A stretch of 64,000 nt of DNA, from contig OY856413.1 in the NCBI GenBank assembly GCA_963693085.1, forward strand, positions 106,447,501-106,511,500, in the 5' to 3' direction. The DNA is from Alisma plantago-aquatica. Taxonomy: Eukaryota > Streptophyta > Magnoliopsida > Alismatales > Alismataceae. The notes below the pieces were generated by a model. The model saw nothing but the letters and a program-made list of their open reading frames with translations, did not search any database and was not told where the DNA came from. Each line of letters begins with the position of its first letter. Position 1 is the stretch's first letter. The translations under genes were made by a program, and so were the position numbers. Positions 33,776-47,189 of the stretch are shown here, piece after piece.

Positions 33776-35339
33776 GTGATTTAGAATCATGAGAAAGAGA
33801 ATGATGCTATGGGTATGTGATCGAGTTGACTAGTCTTTTTTATTAGAGTGATAAAAGTTTTATTTATGAATTTGATGATGTTATGGGGGTTATTACTTTC
33901 ATGGAAAGATATCAAAAAAGCTAAGAAGTCTTTTTTGTAGTGGTCCCAGTTTGCCAGATAGAATTCAACGTTGAGTCCATATGGACCAGGAGATTTATTT
34001 AGACCTAAGTCTGAAATGGCAGCATCCAATTCTTCAAGGGAAAATTTTTTATAAGGTCTTGTGGGTTTTTTTATGTTTTCTTGACAAATACTAGTCAAGA
34101 CAAGTCATTAAGGCAGGAGGGGTTGTGATTGTTGTTGAAGATATTTTTGAAATGGTTTGTTATGTGAGTTGAGATGGACAGTTTGTAAGAGGTGAGTCTG
34201 CCGTTTATTGTTAGATGGGTTATGGCATTTTGTCGATAATTTTGGTTACAAATTTTATGAAAGAATTTTGTGTTTTTGTTGCCTTCCTTGGCCCAAGATA
34301 TTTTATCCCTTTGTCTCCATTTAGTGTCAATACAATTATTTATGTAGTCCAGTTCGGATTTAATGGAAAGAACAAGGGCTGGGTCAGCTGATGGGTCTTT
34401 ATCCACATAAAGGAACTGTTCTTCAAGATTTTTTTGTGTTTCGAGTAATTTTTTTGGATTTGAGAGCTTCCATTGTTTGATATGTGTTTTAATGTTTTTG
34501 GTGTTATTTTGGATGTGCAATCCTAAGTTTTCTGTTTGGGAGTCAGTGAGTTTCCAATGTTCTAGACAGGAGCTGGTGAAGTTGTTTATAGAGAGCCAGC
34601 TGTTTTCAAATTTGAAAGGCCTCTGGCCCCAAGAGGTAGATTTGGATTCAAGGATGAGAGGGAAATGATCCGATATGGTTCTGTGAGAGATATGAACCGA
34701 TGAGAGAGGGTGTTTGTCTTCCCATATGTTTGAGCATATGAAGTGGTCGAGTCTGGCATAAGTCTGATTTCTAGACCAGGTGTAAGATGCATTTGAAGGT
34801 TTGATGTCTATCAAAGAATGGTTTATGAGCATCTTACTAAAAAATTTATCAGAAGCAGACATAGTTTGGGGGGAAGGGATGGAGTTGAGTCTATCTGAGT
34901 TTTGAGTGATCAAGTTGAAATCTCCACCCATAACCCAGGGAGACAAGAAGTATTTTGTAGTGAGATGATTTAGTTCAGCTAGATAGGCAGATTTGTTATG
35001 CCCTGGTTCCCCATAAACACCAGAGAAAGACCAGAGATAACCATCGGAAAGATTTTTGAAATAAATGGTAATTGAGAAATTAAGGATAAAGGTGTTTTGG
35101 GAAGCTAAACACTGATTGTTGAAACCAACTAAGAGGCCTCCTTTGAAGCCCTCAGGAGGTAATTGGACCCAGTCAGTGATTCTATTTCCCCCTATTGTTT
35201 TGAGAGCAAAAGGAGTCAGACAGGTTTTTGTTTCTTGGATTGTAATCAGGTCGATTTTATTCTTGTAGATGTGTGCACAAATTTTTTTTCGTCTATGGAG
35301 GTTTGCAGCTCCACAGACGTTCCAAGATGAGATTATCAT
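33776..35339 (-). pseudogene. LINE ORF2, 5' part: AP endonuclease and start of reverse transcriptase (inverted half)
   Basis: The open frame 35339-34095 (414 codons) begins MIISSWNVCGA and carries the exonuclease-endonuclease-phosphatase signatures SWNVCG, QETK, GGDFN and SDHFP. The endonuclease residues therefore look intact; this enzyme nicks target DNA for target-primed reverse transcription. A Trp/Asn/Lys-rich linker follows (INNCIDTKWRQRDKISWAKE, then NTKFFH), as in plant L1 elements. A frameshift near 34097 moves the continuation to the frame 34098-33787, which holds the first reverse-transcriptase motifs (NKSPGPYGLNVEFY, FITLIKK). The sequence leaves the LINE at about 33,780, in the middle of the reverse-transcriptase domain; the remainder is on the plus strand from 47,845. 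Confidence 0.85.
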
Positions 35340-36875
35340 AGTTTTTGTGAATGCCAGCTGGAAAGTAAGAAAAAAACATGATAGAACTCAATCTAATTTA
35401 TCTTTAGAAGGTCGAAGTTTGTTTTCTCAGAAAAAAGGACCCTTCTATTTGACCAGCCCATAAAGGTTTCTATGTCATCTAGTGTTTTATGAGCTTTTTC
35501 TTCGTCATCTAGATGGATGCCTATTTTGTTTGCAAAATTTGTGAAGATGTTTATGTTTGACCATGAGGCTAGATCTTCAATAGTATCAAAATCTCTATTT
35601 GTATCCTTTGATGGGGTAGTAGAAGATAAAGAATGAACAGAAGTTAAGTCACTAAGAGAACATGAAGAGTAGTTTGAAAAAATACATGGCTTTGTCCTGT
35701 TGACGATGATATTATTTTTTGTTTCTTTTTGATTTGGCTTCATAATATTCTGAAGGTAGCTGGAAGCATGCCTTTGTTGAGGGCTCTCCTATTCTGAACT
35801 CTACAAAGAATTGTCATCCTTATGTTGAGAAATGTTTTGGTCTTTTATAGCTAGTTGTTTTTGGTTTTGTGAGGGGTAACTCTCCTTAGTAGAGGCAGGG
35901 GAAGGGAAGGTGGAACCTACATGCATGTATGTGTTTTTGTGAATAGATGGTTCAGATGATCTGGTTCTTTTCTTGTTTATGTGGAGGTAAGTGTTATTGG
36001 AAGAGGTAGAGTTTTTTCTAATCCAAACATGGTTTCGATCACCAGAAGATCGGGTATTCAAGTTAGTCATTTTGTCTTTATTTGGTCAAAGCCAAGAGGG
36101 AGGATGTTTTGAGAGGTCTGAGAAGGCTGTTCTGTTCTCAGTGGGATGTTCAACAGACAGTTTGATGTTATAGATAGATTCACCGATTCTGATATTGATG
36201 GTAGGCGGTAATGAAATAGCAGCTTTGAGGGAGAAGAGACAAAAAGCTTTGATCTATTGTGTAGGATGCAAGGTTTCAGGGCTGATATATTGAAGTGTAG
36301 CCCCAATAGAGTAAGCTATTCCTCTGAAGATCTTGACTTCCCAAAGGTGTGGAGGAAGATTTGTAATGGTGACCCAGTCAGAACCACCAACGGGAGCTGG
36401 GAAAGCACCTAAGTCAGCTGACCATTTTGATAGTCTGGCCGTAATGAAGCTCGATCCACAGGGGATAGTGAGAACTTGATTGAATAGGTGGTTTATTTTT
36501 GTTCCTTCAGGGACAGTGTAGATGAGTTGGGTAGGAGAGAAGATTTTTGGTTTTAAGATGGTTTGACCAGGAATGAGAAGTGCTAAGGCACGAGTGATGT
36601 CTAGGACATTGATGGGGTTGTTGTCAAGGTTGTTTTCAATTGAGATGAGAATGCTTCTTAGGGTGAGGACCTTGAGAAGACGCATAGAGTTAGAAGGAAG
36701 GTCGAGAGCAATCACATACTCGAGGTGATCCAATGTTTTCATGTTTGAAGTAACAGATGGGTTGTTTGTGTTATGTGTTGGATATGGGTTTGAATGGAGA
36801 GGGTTTGGGAGGTGGGGTTTAGGTGTTGAAACTGTATGGTTCTTTAGTTTGTGGTAGGGTTTTGATATAGGTAGA

Positions 36876-39099
36876 TGTTGGGTTTTAGGGGAGGCAGAGA
36901 AGGCAGCGGAAACAAAAAAATTTCTCCCCCAAACCTAGAATAAGGAAACACGTCAACATCTATAGAATAGGAAATGATGGTTTGTGGAATCATACCTTGT
37001 CCCGAGGCTTGCTCGACGACAATACCTCACGCAATGCGCGGTCTTCACCTCCGGTCTTGGACGGTGTCTGTGCATCTCCTGGTCCTACCAGGACTCACGA
37101 CTCCTGGTCTCACCGGACTGTCGGGTTGACAGTTGTCCTCCTCAGCAGCAGAAACCTCCCACCTATGAAGTAGTCCACACGGACTACCTGGAACTCCACA
37201 CTCCTTGTCCCACAAGGAGTTGGAAGGAGTTGCACCCTCCTGTTGATGTACTAGTCGCCAACACACTCTCCTGCCTCCAGTTGCAACTGCAGTTGTCTTT
37301 CCCTTGTTGCGCCTCCCTTTGCGGGTAGCACTTGCTCGGGCTCTCTCTCGGTTACCAAAAATAGAGAGAATGACAACTTTGCAGAGCAACTGGTTGCACT
37401 GAGTTGTACTTTGAGAAGCCCCCAATACCCCTATATATAGGAGGGTCATGGGATAGGGTTCTCTATCCTGGGCAATGTGGGATTAAAAGCAGGAGTAGAA
37501 GGGTTCGAGATTTTCCACAAAACAACCAAAGCGCAACCTGAACCGATCGTTTCACAACTGAAACGGTCGGTTGGGGACCTGAACCGGTCGGTTGGGACAC
37601 CTCAACTGGTCGGTTCACAAGTGAACCAGTCAGTTGGTGGTCCTAGTCGGTTCCCGATTGACTTTCCTTCTTTTGTTTCTAATTGGTATCGAATACCAAT
37701 CCTTATTCCAATCAAATTGGGAAAGTGAAACGCAAGGAAAATTTTCACCAATCTTACTTTCCCAACTTGCTCGGTTGCACCAGTTGAATCGATCGTTTCA
37801 ACATTTGAAGCAATCGGTTCACCCTGATCTTGAGCCGATCGGTTCAACACTTGAGCCGACCGGTTCACCAAGCTCAGCCGATCGGTTCATCACATGAGCC
37901 GATCAGTTGGGAATGCTGATTGTGCAGAATCAGTCAATTGTGATTTCAATCAATCTGATACTCCAATCAATGTGTCCAACACCTTGAACAATATGTTATT
38001 GAGCTATCAATTGATTTAGTGTTTAATTGAACGACTAAACTCCTTTAGCAATCAATCTAAACATTGTTTGTGGACAAAACTCCTCTTCCAGGTTAAATCT
38101 TTTGTGTGTGACCCCGCATGTCCATTTCACGTTGGCAGTGAAAGTCCATAACACTTATGACTTCACAAGCAAAGAGCGGTGCCTAGTCACACATCAGTGC
38201 TACCCAAGTGAAAGTAGAAAGTTGGAGAACAACTTTCAATCCTACAATCCGTGAATGGTGTTACAATGAATGTATAATTCCTTTGTCACTGATATCCCGA
38301 ATGAACTCGAGGCATGGAACGGTCATCCTGTCAACATTCATTCACTTTCTTGATCTCAGAGTAGATTGAACGAGATATGTATGGCATCAATATCACATAC
38401 TGATTCACACATGCGTGTGCACACCTATCTCAATCCTACTCATCAAGTGGCCTTGGATATCAAACTCCCTCAGGAGGGACAAATCCCATATCTATCACTC
38501 ACCCCTCAAAAGCCCTATGTGTCAAAGCCACCCAATCATCACCTTTATAACAACCCATGTTTCAAGACTGCGTTTGATGATGCCAAAGTGTACCCAACGA
38601 CATGTGTTGAGTGCAGTGATTTTAGGTCAAAGAATCACACTCACCACCATCACTGTGAGTACTGACTGTGACTACCATGTCATGGTTCCATGTGTCAAAC
38701 TCACGGTGGGTCTGTCCATACACTTGTTCTCTAACAAGTACCTATGTGTTTGGTTTGATATCTCTATATCATGACTAATGAGATTATGTCATCAACCAAC
38801 ACCACAATCTAGTCTTGTGTGTCATTGCTGTCTATCTACCTTCCATAATGACATCCGACTAGGGACATAACAAGAATGTATAAACTCTTAGCATATGTAT
38901 GATCTCATCATTCAGGTTCTTAACCTGAAAGCATACGTCATTGAGTACTGTCATTCTCTAGACATTCAATATGTTCTATCACTATCTCATATGACTGAAC
39001 CAGAAAGAATTGGAAGCTTTCCTTTGATGTTTATCAAATCAATCTTAATGTATCCCACCAATCATCCCATGATTGGCTCTCAGGGCATACATGCCAACA
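36876..39099 (-). repeat. Copia-A 3' LTR, 2224 bp
   Basis: The plus strand reads TGTTGGGTTTTAGGGGAGG ... GGGCATACATGCCAACA. It contains a palindrome array (37540-37910: GAACCGATCG, AACCGGTCGGTT and variants) and the TATA-like CTATATATAG (37431-37440). Confidence 0.92.
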
Positions 39100-41479
39100 G
39101 ACTCCCACTTGCACTGCGAGCCAATCACCTTGAATCATATTCATAGTGATCTTCAAACATGTCCCACATGTTACTGTGCTCTAGTGCCAACATAGTGAGT
39201 AATGGCAACACCTTGCCAAAGTTAGTATAAATTTCATGTCTCTCATCTCTTCGCTGTACGTCATACATATGAGATGGAGTTGCCGTAATATGCGATCTAG
39301 TATTCCTTTGCTAACCTTTAGCCACATTGCATGATCAAGGATTCCATACTTGTCATCAATGAGAGGAATATCTATAAGTTCATCTCATGAACTCCCAGAT
39401 CCATATAGTATCCATTGTTGTTCTCTAACGCATAGATACTCAACATTTCCTTTTAAATGGTTTTATTAGAACACTTCCAATTATCAACAAACTTTCACTT
39501 TTATATATTTTGCGATTAATTTTCTATCCTTTCGAAAGTTTGCATCAATGTAACTCTTTACATCGAACTCTTCCTTATCTCCATAGAACTAGTACTTCCC
39601 AAGTACTTATCAAGTTCTCATGGTGTTCCAGTAACCCTTACTGGAAGTAGACAGACATCCACTCGTCATGTCTCACATACGAGTTATCAGGACGAGCACA
39701 TCATATTGTCATGTCCTACATACAAGATGATGAATGCATTTTATTCTTGCCATGTCCATACATGCAAGATAATGGGATGATTACATACATGATAGATCCA
39801 TATCTATTCTTAGTGTTCCCATTCTTCATAAGAATTGGATACTTGGCCTTGGGATACTAACTCCATGTAACATGGACAAGTTTTCTCCCACTGAATCTAT
39901 GTACACTGAACTCTTCAGTACAGATTGCCTATGTATGATTTCTCTTTTCAGGTCAAGAGGTTTTCAAGAACTATCTCTATAGATCTCTATTCCTATCATA
40001 TAGGAAACATCTCTATCTTCCTTAAAGATAATTTCCACTTTTGGATTTCCATTCTAGAACATTTCCCTTCTACATCAACATGTGGAATGCGAACACGCTC
40101 CCACTAAATCACAGATCCCTTCTTTATCTTTGACATATCAGTCAAACCCTTTGACTATATCATCAAAGTAAAGATCCAATTTTGAGTTTCTTGTACTCAA
40201 TCAATCACATTGATTAGTCCATTGCAACTTATATACTTCATTTGCATTTGTGGATTCGTAAACCTTATAGGTTGTGTCACGTACACATCCTTGTTTTATT
40301 CCTTATAGGAATGCGGTTTTAGTATCCATATGCTAAATGTCCTAGTCATTAAGTTGCAATCAACAAGCATCATCCTTCTCAAAATGTTATCCATGTGTCT
40401 TAACACTTAAGACTCATTTGCACTTACGGATTTCATCCAATGGGTGCTACCATCAAGGTCATATCTTATGGTTCACATTGATGTCATTTAGGATGTAATG
40501 GTCATAAACCATAACTCAAGATTTGGTTCCTCATATTAATCTAGATAGTTGACTCATCACATGAACAACTCATCACATAGATAATTGAGGTGTATCTGTC
40601 AAGGATATAAGAACTCACAACTCCTTGTGATTCTTAATGTCCTTTATTAGTGTGGGGTATTCTTTTATTAAGAAGAATTCAGTTATTTGATAATCATTCT
40701 CTAACTCCTTAGAGTATGATTCCTTCTTGATTTAAACATCACCATGCCTTAATCATGAGTTCACTATGATACACTATCATAATCAATCATAAGGATCTCA
40801 AACATTTGGTCCAAGTATTTCATTCATTGATCTCATCAAGAATTAACACTTTACCAAATTTGCACTTCATCTATGATAATCTTGAACACTTCAAGATATT
40901 CATATTGGTATTTCTCGAAACACCATTTGAAGCATTAGCCTTTGTTCCAATAGGTATGTAAATACATTACATGTATCATACCTAATAGGATAATCATTCT
41001 CCCACTACCATTAGTGAAGATTTATTAATCATGTCCAAGATATTCATGTCTCTTACTGGTTCTCTAACCAAAAGAGTCTAGATTTATCCATCACATGGAA
41101 ACTAGAAATGAATTTCTCATGATTGATGCTAATTTGATTGTTTGAGTTATCTATAACTTTTAGGTATAATTTTATCTTATGCATATCAAATACCACAAGA
41201 TAAACAAGGCTTTTCCACAAAGATCATATCTTTAAGATTGAAACATCAACTTTATTACTTTCCATCATTGTCATACAATATGCAAAAATAAAGTGTTTCT
41301 ACCTATTGGAAAATTTGAAATAGCAGTTCATAACTGTATTACATGCCTTATAGACTGAAAATAAACTAAAGTACTCCTATCTATGGTGGAAACACTTGCC
41401 CCAATTATGAGTTCTTTACACTTTACATCTTGGTATCATATACCTCAAAAAGTGTTACAAGTTTACTTTCATGACACCT
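39100..41479 (-). pseudogene. Eroded pol region of Copia-A
   Basis: No open frame of note, but the minus strand aligns in patches with Copia-B pol. The clearest patch is a CTAGACTCTTTTG(A/G)TTA segment corresponding to the YLDSFDYESIET part of Copia-B. Another is GGTGA(T/C)TGGCTC just before the 3' polypurine-like tract GTGCAAGTGGGAGTC. The decay here is much greater than in the gag or LTRs of the same element. Confidence 0.6.
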
Positions 41480-42331
41480 TTAAGTAGAGACATCAGTCGC
41501 CTCCTTCTTTGGTTCTTCCAGATAGAGAGGACAATTCCTTTTCCAATGTCCTGGCTTTTGACAATGGTGGCAATTTCCTTTCTTGGTCACGCCTCCCTTG
41601 GCCTTGAGAGCTGAAGTCATCTTGGGCTCCTGGCTAGCATCAAAACCTTTCTTAGCTTTGCCCTTGCCCTTGCGCTTGGACTTGCCTTTATTTCTCGTGA
41701 TCACCATCACAGACTTAGGCTTGTCCTTCTTCATCTGTATCTCGACTGTCCTCAACATGCCCAACAACTCTGACAGTGGCCTATCAAAGTTGTTCATGTT
41801 GTAGTTCATCACAAACTGACTGTAGGATTCTGGCAACGATTGTAGTATCACGTCAATAGCCAACTCTTGGCTCAGTGGAAATCCCAGTCTTTGTAGGTTC
41901 TCCACATACCCAATCATCTTGAGTGTGTGAGGACCAACTAGATCTCCTTCTGTCATGACGCACTTGAACAACACCCTTGAGACATTGTATCTCTCTTGCC
42001 ATGCCTGATCTTCATACATGTTCCTGAGATGCTGAATCATCTCAATGACACCCATGTTCTCATGTTGTCTCTGCAACTCATGGTTCATAGAACACAACAT
42101 CAAGCACTTTGCATCAATGACATCATCAGAATGCTTCTTGTAAGCATCCCTTTCTGTCTTTGGTGCATTAGGAGCAGGTTCCTATGGAATTGGAGTATCC
42201 AGGACATAGAGCTTACACTCTTGAGTGAGAACAATTCTCAATGTCCAATACCATTCGTGGAAGTTTGTCCCATTTAGCTTGTCTTTTTCAAGGACCGATC
42301 AAAAAGAAAAGTGATTGTTGTTTGTTGCCAT
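41480..42331 (-). pseudogene. Copia-A gag (UBN2-type capsid and zinc knuckle), two nonsense codons
   Basis: One frame of 284 codons. The N-terminal part has EKDKLNGTNFHEWYWTLRIV, and the UBN2-type gag core has MNHELQRQHENMG, MIQHLRNMYEDQAWQERY, LGFPLSQELAIDVILQSLP and FVMNYNMNN. It is followed by a Lys/Gly-rich basic stretch and a CCHC knuckle (CHHCQKPGHWKRNC). Stops: TGA at 42299-42301, where relatives have Arg (CGA to TGA), and TAG at 42182-42184. The part after the second stop, 207 codons from 42103, is fully open. Gag forms the virus-like particle that packages the element RNA in the cytoplasm. The frame ends just after the knuckle, where protease should begin. Confidence 0.85.
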
Positions 42332-43139
42332 TTGTACTACAAAAGGAAAATATGCAATTTTAGTCCAAAAACTCATTTTTGACTTATTTGATTGATTTGA
42401 AAATTTGACGATATAATTGGGCCTTTAATTAATTATCACCCCCACTATTTTAGTTCAAATTGATAGCCCTCACCATCAATTCGGAAGATTACAACGTACA
42501 ACCTTCTAGTGGGCAAGATCCTGAAATCCTCTAAGCCATGGACCAGCTAGGGCTGTCACCCACAACATAGATCTCTCAGGTAGGCAACTCTTGCCAATTG
42601 CATCATATGCAACTCTTGATAAGATGTCATATGCAACTCCTTGTCATGATTATCTCCATGCCTCAAGGTACTAGATCCCATCTAGATCACCTTTTTAAGT
42701 TCGACCCAAAGCAAACACGATGAATATGCACCCTGCTAGGGCAGACCCACACATTCATCCTTCATACTTCCATGAGATAGACAGTGCACCACGCTAGGGC
42801 GTGCCCACACTTGGTCGATCAAGCTTTTCATGTGTGTCACATTTGGAAGGCATCTAAAACTTAATATTTAATGAGGGATTTGGTTTTTATATACATATAC
42901 ATATCCAATCACCACAATATATAGTACGTATCATATACATGCTATATTCCATAGAAAACATGCAAAATGATAAAAGCGATGATTATGGCCATCCTAATGT
43001 GATTCCTCGAGCCAAGAGGAATCACGGTCATCTAGGTCTACATCACATGCAACCTATACAAGATGAACTATGTGCTTTGCCTTAGGAGTAGATCAACTCA
43101 TCACATGATTGACTTGCTCGTTCTGGCCCGGTCGTCTGG

Positions 43140-43345
43140 GTGCCACCAGTTGATCGGTTGGATCCTCAAACCGATCGGTTTGCCTGGTCGTCGTGCATCT
43201 CCTTCTGGCCGCTACCCGCTCGTCTCACTCCTCGAACCGGTCATCAACCGATCGGCTCACTCCTTGAACCGATCGTCTGGAACGTCAACCGATCAGTTCA
43301 CGCTTTGAACCGATCGGTTCACGCTTTGAACCGATCGTTTCAGCT
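43140..43345. repeat. Palindrome cluster in the Copia-A leader
   Basis: About eight GATCGGTT/AACCGATC half-sites and full GAACCGATCGGTTC sites, between the primer site and gag. The equivalent leader position of Copia-B (51150-51335) also carries them. Confidence 0.8.
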
Positions 43346-43774
43346 GTCATCAGGATAGCCTATGTTCTTCGACATAATAGGAAATAAAATCTATCCTATT
43401 TTACATTGTTAAAAGAGAAACCTCGAGTTACATTCGAGGGGAGCAAAGGTAGGAAAGAAATCTCGAAGTATTTCGAGTTACATCAGGAATAGGAGAAGGA
43501 AGATCAGTGCGCAGACCGAGATGAAAGAAACCACATACAACCATACACATATAGGGTTTATTGGCCATAACCACGCTATACATCCGCCACAAAACTCATT
43601 TAAGGGCGACGCATATCGAGTGCATTAATAATACATATCATATATGCAATTGGGATTTGTGGATTTAGGATTGGACAACATAAAGCCAATATTATTCACA
43701 TCGTATGCAATAAATAAAGGCGACAAATCAAAATCGATCATATCGATATTCCTAAAATATAGATCAGTTGACGT

Positions 43775-43787
43775 GGCTCTGATAGCA
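43775..43787 (-). other. Copia-A primer-binding site
   Basis: Minus-strand TGCTATCAGAGCC next to the 5' LTR, one change from the TGGTATCAGAGCC of Copia-B; pairs with initiator Met tRNA. Confidence 0.85.
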
Positions 43788-43788
43788 C

Positions 43789-46031
43789 TGTTGGGTTTTA
43801 GGGGAGGCAGAGAAGGCAGTGGAAACAAAAAATTTTCTCCCCCAAACTCGGAACAAGGAAATGCGTCAACATCTATAGAATAGGAAAGGATGGTATGTGG
43901 AATCATACCTTGTCCCAAGGCTTGCTCGGTGACAATACCTCGCGCAATGCGCGGTCTTCACCTCCGGTCTTGGACGGTGTCTATGCAGCTCCTGGTCGCA
44001 CCGGGACTCACGACTCCTGGTCTCACCAGACTATCGGGTTGACAGTTGTCCTCCTGAGCGGAAGAAACCTCCCGCCTCTGAAGTAGTCCACACAGACCAC
44101 CTAGAACTCCACACTCCTTGTCCCATAAGGAGTTGGAAGGACTCACACCCTCCTGTTGACATACTAGTCGCCAACACACTCTCCTGCCTCCAGTTGCAAC
44201 TGCAGTTGTCTTTCCCTTACTGTGCCTCCCTTTGCGGGTAGCACTTGCTCGGGCTCTCTCGGTTACCAAAACCAGAGAGAACGACAACTTTGCAGAGCAA
44301 CTGGTTGCACTCAGTTGTACTTTGAGAAGCCCCCAATACCCCTATATATAGGAGGGTCATGGGATAGGGTTCTCTATCCCGGGCAATGCGGGACTAAAAG
44401 CAGGAGTAGAAGGGTTCGAGATTTTCCACAAAACAACCAACTCGCAACCTGAACCGATCGTTTCACAACTGAAACGGTCGGTTGGGGACCTGAACCGGTC
44501 GGTTCACAAGTGAACCGGTCGGTTGGGACACCTCAACCGGTCGGTTCACAAGTGAACCGATCGGTTGGTGGTCCTGGTGAGTTTTTAATTGACTTTCCTT
44601 CTTTTGTTTCTAATTGGTATCGAATACCAATCCTTATTCCAATCAAATTGGGCAAGTGAAACGCAAGGAAAATTCTCACCAATCTTACTTTCCCAACTTG
44701 CTCGGTTGCACTAGTTGAATCGATCATTTCAACATTTAAAGCAATCGGTTCACCCTGATCTTGAGCCAATCGGTTCAACACTTGAGCCGACCGTTTCACC
44801 AAGCTCAGCCGATCGGTTCATCACATGAGCTGATCGGTTGGGAATGCAAATTGTGCAGAATCAGTCAATTGCAATTTCAATAAATCTGATACTCGAATCA
44901 ATGTGTCCAACACCTTGAACAATATGATATTGAGCTATCAATTGATTGAGTGCTTAATTGAACTACTAAACTCCTTTAGCAATCAATCTAAACATTGTTT
45001 GTGGACAAAACTCCTCTTCCAGGTTAAATCCTTTGTGTGTGACCCTGCAGGTCCATTTCACGTTGGCAGTGAAAGTCCATAACACTTATGACTTCACAAG
45101 CAAAGAGCGATGCCTAGTCACACATCAGTGCTACCCAAGTGAAAGTAGAAAGTTGGAGAACAACTTTCAATCCTAGAATCCGTGAATAGTGTTACAGTGA
45201 ATGTATAATTCCTTTGTCACTGATATCCCGAATGAACTCGAGGCATGGAACAATCATCCTGTCAACGTTCATTCACTTTCTTGATCTCAGAGTAGATTGA
45301 ACGAGATATGTATGATATCAATATCACATGCTAATTCACACATGTGTGTGCACGCCTATCTCAATCCTACGCATCAAGTGGCCTTGGATATCAAACTCCC
45401 TCAGGAGGGACAAATTCCATATCTATCACTCACCCCTCAAAAGCCCCATGTGTCAAAGCCACCCAATCATCACCTTTATAACAACCCATGTTTCAGGACT
45501 GCGTTTGATGATGTCAAAGTGTATCCAACGACATGTGTTGAGTGTAGTGATTTCAGGTCAAAGAATCACACTCACCACCATCACTGTGAGTACTGACTAT
45601 GACTACCATGTCATGGTTCCATGTGTCAAACTCACGGTGGGTCTGTCCGGTACACTTGTTCTCTAACAAGTACCTATGTGTTTGGTTTGATATCTCTATA
45701 TCATGACTAATGAGATTCTGTCATCAACCAACACCACAATCTAGTCTTGTGTGTCATTTCTATCTATCTACCTTCCACAATGACATCCGACTAGGGACAT
45801 AACAAGAATGTACAAACTCTTAGCATCCGTATGATCTCATCGTTCAGGTCCTTAACCTGAAAGCATATGTCATTGAGTACTGTCATTCTCTAGACATTCA
45901 ATTTGTTCTATCACTATCTCATATGACTGAACCAGAAGGAATTGGAAGCTTGCCTTTGATATTTATCAAATCAATCTTAATGTATCTCACCAATCATCCC
46001 ATGATTGGCTCTCAGGGCATACATGCCAATA
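43789..46031 (-). repeat. Copia-A 5' LTR, 2243 bp
   Basis: Same organisation as the 3' LTR; palindrome array 44450-44842, TATA-like CTATATATAG at 44342-44351. It has one extra 20-bp palindrome unit (CACAAGTGAACCGGTCGGTT) relative to its partner. Confidence 0.92.
44342..44351 (-). promoter_or_regulatory. Copia-A 5' LTR TATA box
   Basis: CTATATATAG, itself palindromic, just ahead of a conserved GGGGTATTGGGGGCTTCTCA (minus strand), where transcription probably starts. The same site is conserved in all four Copia-A/B LTRs. Confidence 0.65.
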
Positions 46032-47189
46032 GTAGAGCCCTGGGGTTTGCGTTCAGGGAACGTGAAGGGATAGTGTCTGCATGTTCAGGCGGGAGATTTG
46101 TGAGGCATGCAAATGTATTTTTAGTGAGGAGATGATGTAGAGGGGGTTGTTTTATGCGCCTGTGATCTGAGATGAACTTTTTTGGGACTCTAAAGTTTTT
46201 GTGAAAAGGTGATTTTCTATCTGAGAAAGAGTGCATGGAGGAGGAAGCTGGGTCTGCATGGGATCTGCTCTGGTATGGGGGATGGCGAGCCTTACAGAAT
46301 CTTTTTATGTGTCCTTTTTGTTGACATCCAAAGCAGGTGAGGCGGGAAAAGCATCTAGAAGTCGAGTGGTTGTTTCTAAGGCAAAGAGAACAGTGCAGCG
46401 CCCGAAAAGGTTTTTTGGGGGGGACCAATCTCCAGGTTTGGGCGGTGGGTTTTTTTTCTAGGAGTTTGTTTATGAGGAAAGACGATTTTGCTTGGCCTAA
46501 AATAGGAAAAGCAGCATTTAGGTGATCCAAGTTTTTTGGGATGATATCCTCCACCAGGAGGGGTCGGGGTTTACGAGTTTTATGAAGAGAAGACAAATTG
46601 GGCAGATTTTTTTCCTTAACCAAGGGAGAAGGGAAAAGTTTGTACCTTTCTACGATGGAACTTTGTTGTTGTTGCATTGTGGATGTGCCTGCATCGTCTT
46701 CCTCCTCTTAACTTGAGGAGACCAATATGGGCCCTGATCTTGAACCCAAAGGGGGTTGGTACTCATCCCGAACGAAGAGTTGGTCCGCAGAGTTTGATGA
46801 TGAAGAACTAGCTTGGTCGTGTCTTTTGTATAGATATGATAACTCAGGAGGTGTATCATTGATGAAATCGCGCACCCAGGCATGAAAAGTACGATTTTCA
46901 ATTGGTTTGATGAAAATCGACCACTCTGGTTTGAGTTTTAGCTCAACAAGCATGTCGCTCCAGCCCTCAGAGATGAGAAGGATGGGTTTTTTTTTACCCC
47001 AGGGTTGATCGTAGGGGAGGGACCATGTGACCATCACCTGGAAGGAGCGGTGACCAATGTTGATCATGCAAGTTCCTGGCGAGATATCAAACTTATGATA
47101 GATCCAAGCTCGCAGTAAGGGAATGTTAGAGGAAAAAGAGGGGTTTGAGAGAGGGATTTCCATGAAGGAGAAGCGGGAGTTCATATCGG

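Larger units (their letters stand above)
36876..46031 (-). mobile_element. Copia-A: Ty1/copia-type retrotransposon, gag retained, pol eroded, inserted in LINE ORF1
   Basis: LTRs at 36876-39099 and 43789-46031; target duplication GTAGA (36871-36875 and 46032-46036). On the minus strand: 5' LTR (right), primer site TGCTATCAGAGCC, a 1.4-kb leader with palindromes, gag (42331-41480), an eroded pol region (41479-39100), a GTGCAAGTGGGAGTC tract, then the 3' LTR. The outermost 5' LTR base pair is changed (TATTGGC instead of TGTTGGC). The LTRs are visibly similar but carry many more differences than those of the SIRE-like element. It belongs to the same family as Copia-B, judged by LTR ends, leader and palindromes. 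Confidence 0.92.
35393..47184 (-). pseudogene. LINE ORF1 (RNA-binding, DUF4283 and zinc-knuckle), interrupted by Copia-A
   Basis: Two segments, 47184-46032 and 36870-35393 on the minus strand, join in frame when Copia-A and one GTAGA copy are removed (877 codons). The N-terminal part (47.18-46.7 kb) resembles the DUF4283 region of plant L1 ORF1 proteins (GHRSFQVMVTW, WSIFIKPIENRTFHAWV). Two CX2CX4HX4C knuckles follow (CSLCLRNNHSTSRC and CFGCQQKGHIKRFC, about 46.38-46.30 kb). After the insertion site comes a second globular region (ITNLPPHLWEVKIFRGIA). The product would be the LINE nucleic-acid-binding particle protein. Nonsense codons at about 46708, 36254, 36084 and 35801 leave only fragments. 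The C-terminal third (36.07-35.39 kb) is Ser/Asn-rich and poorly conserved. Confidence 0.75.

Noticed and set aside
37045..37449. 134-codon minus-strand ORF with relatives in other LTRs (43958-44287)
   Set aside because: It lies in the LTR transcribed region of Copia-A, is shared by descent among LTR copies and has no known domain.
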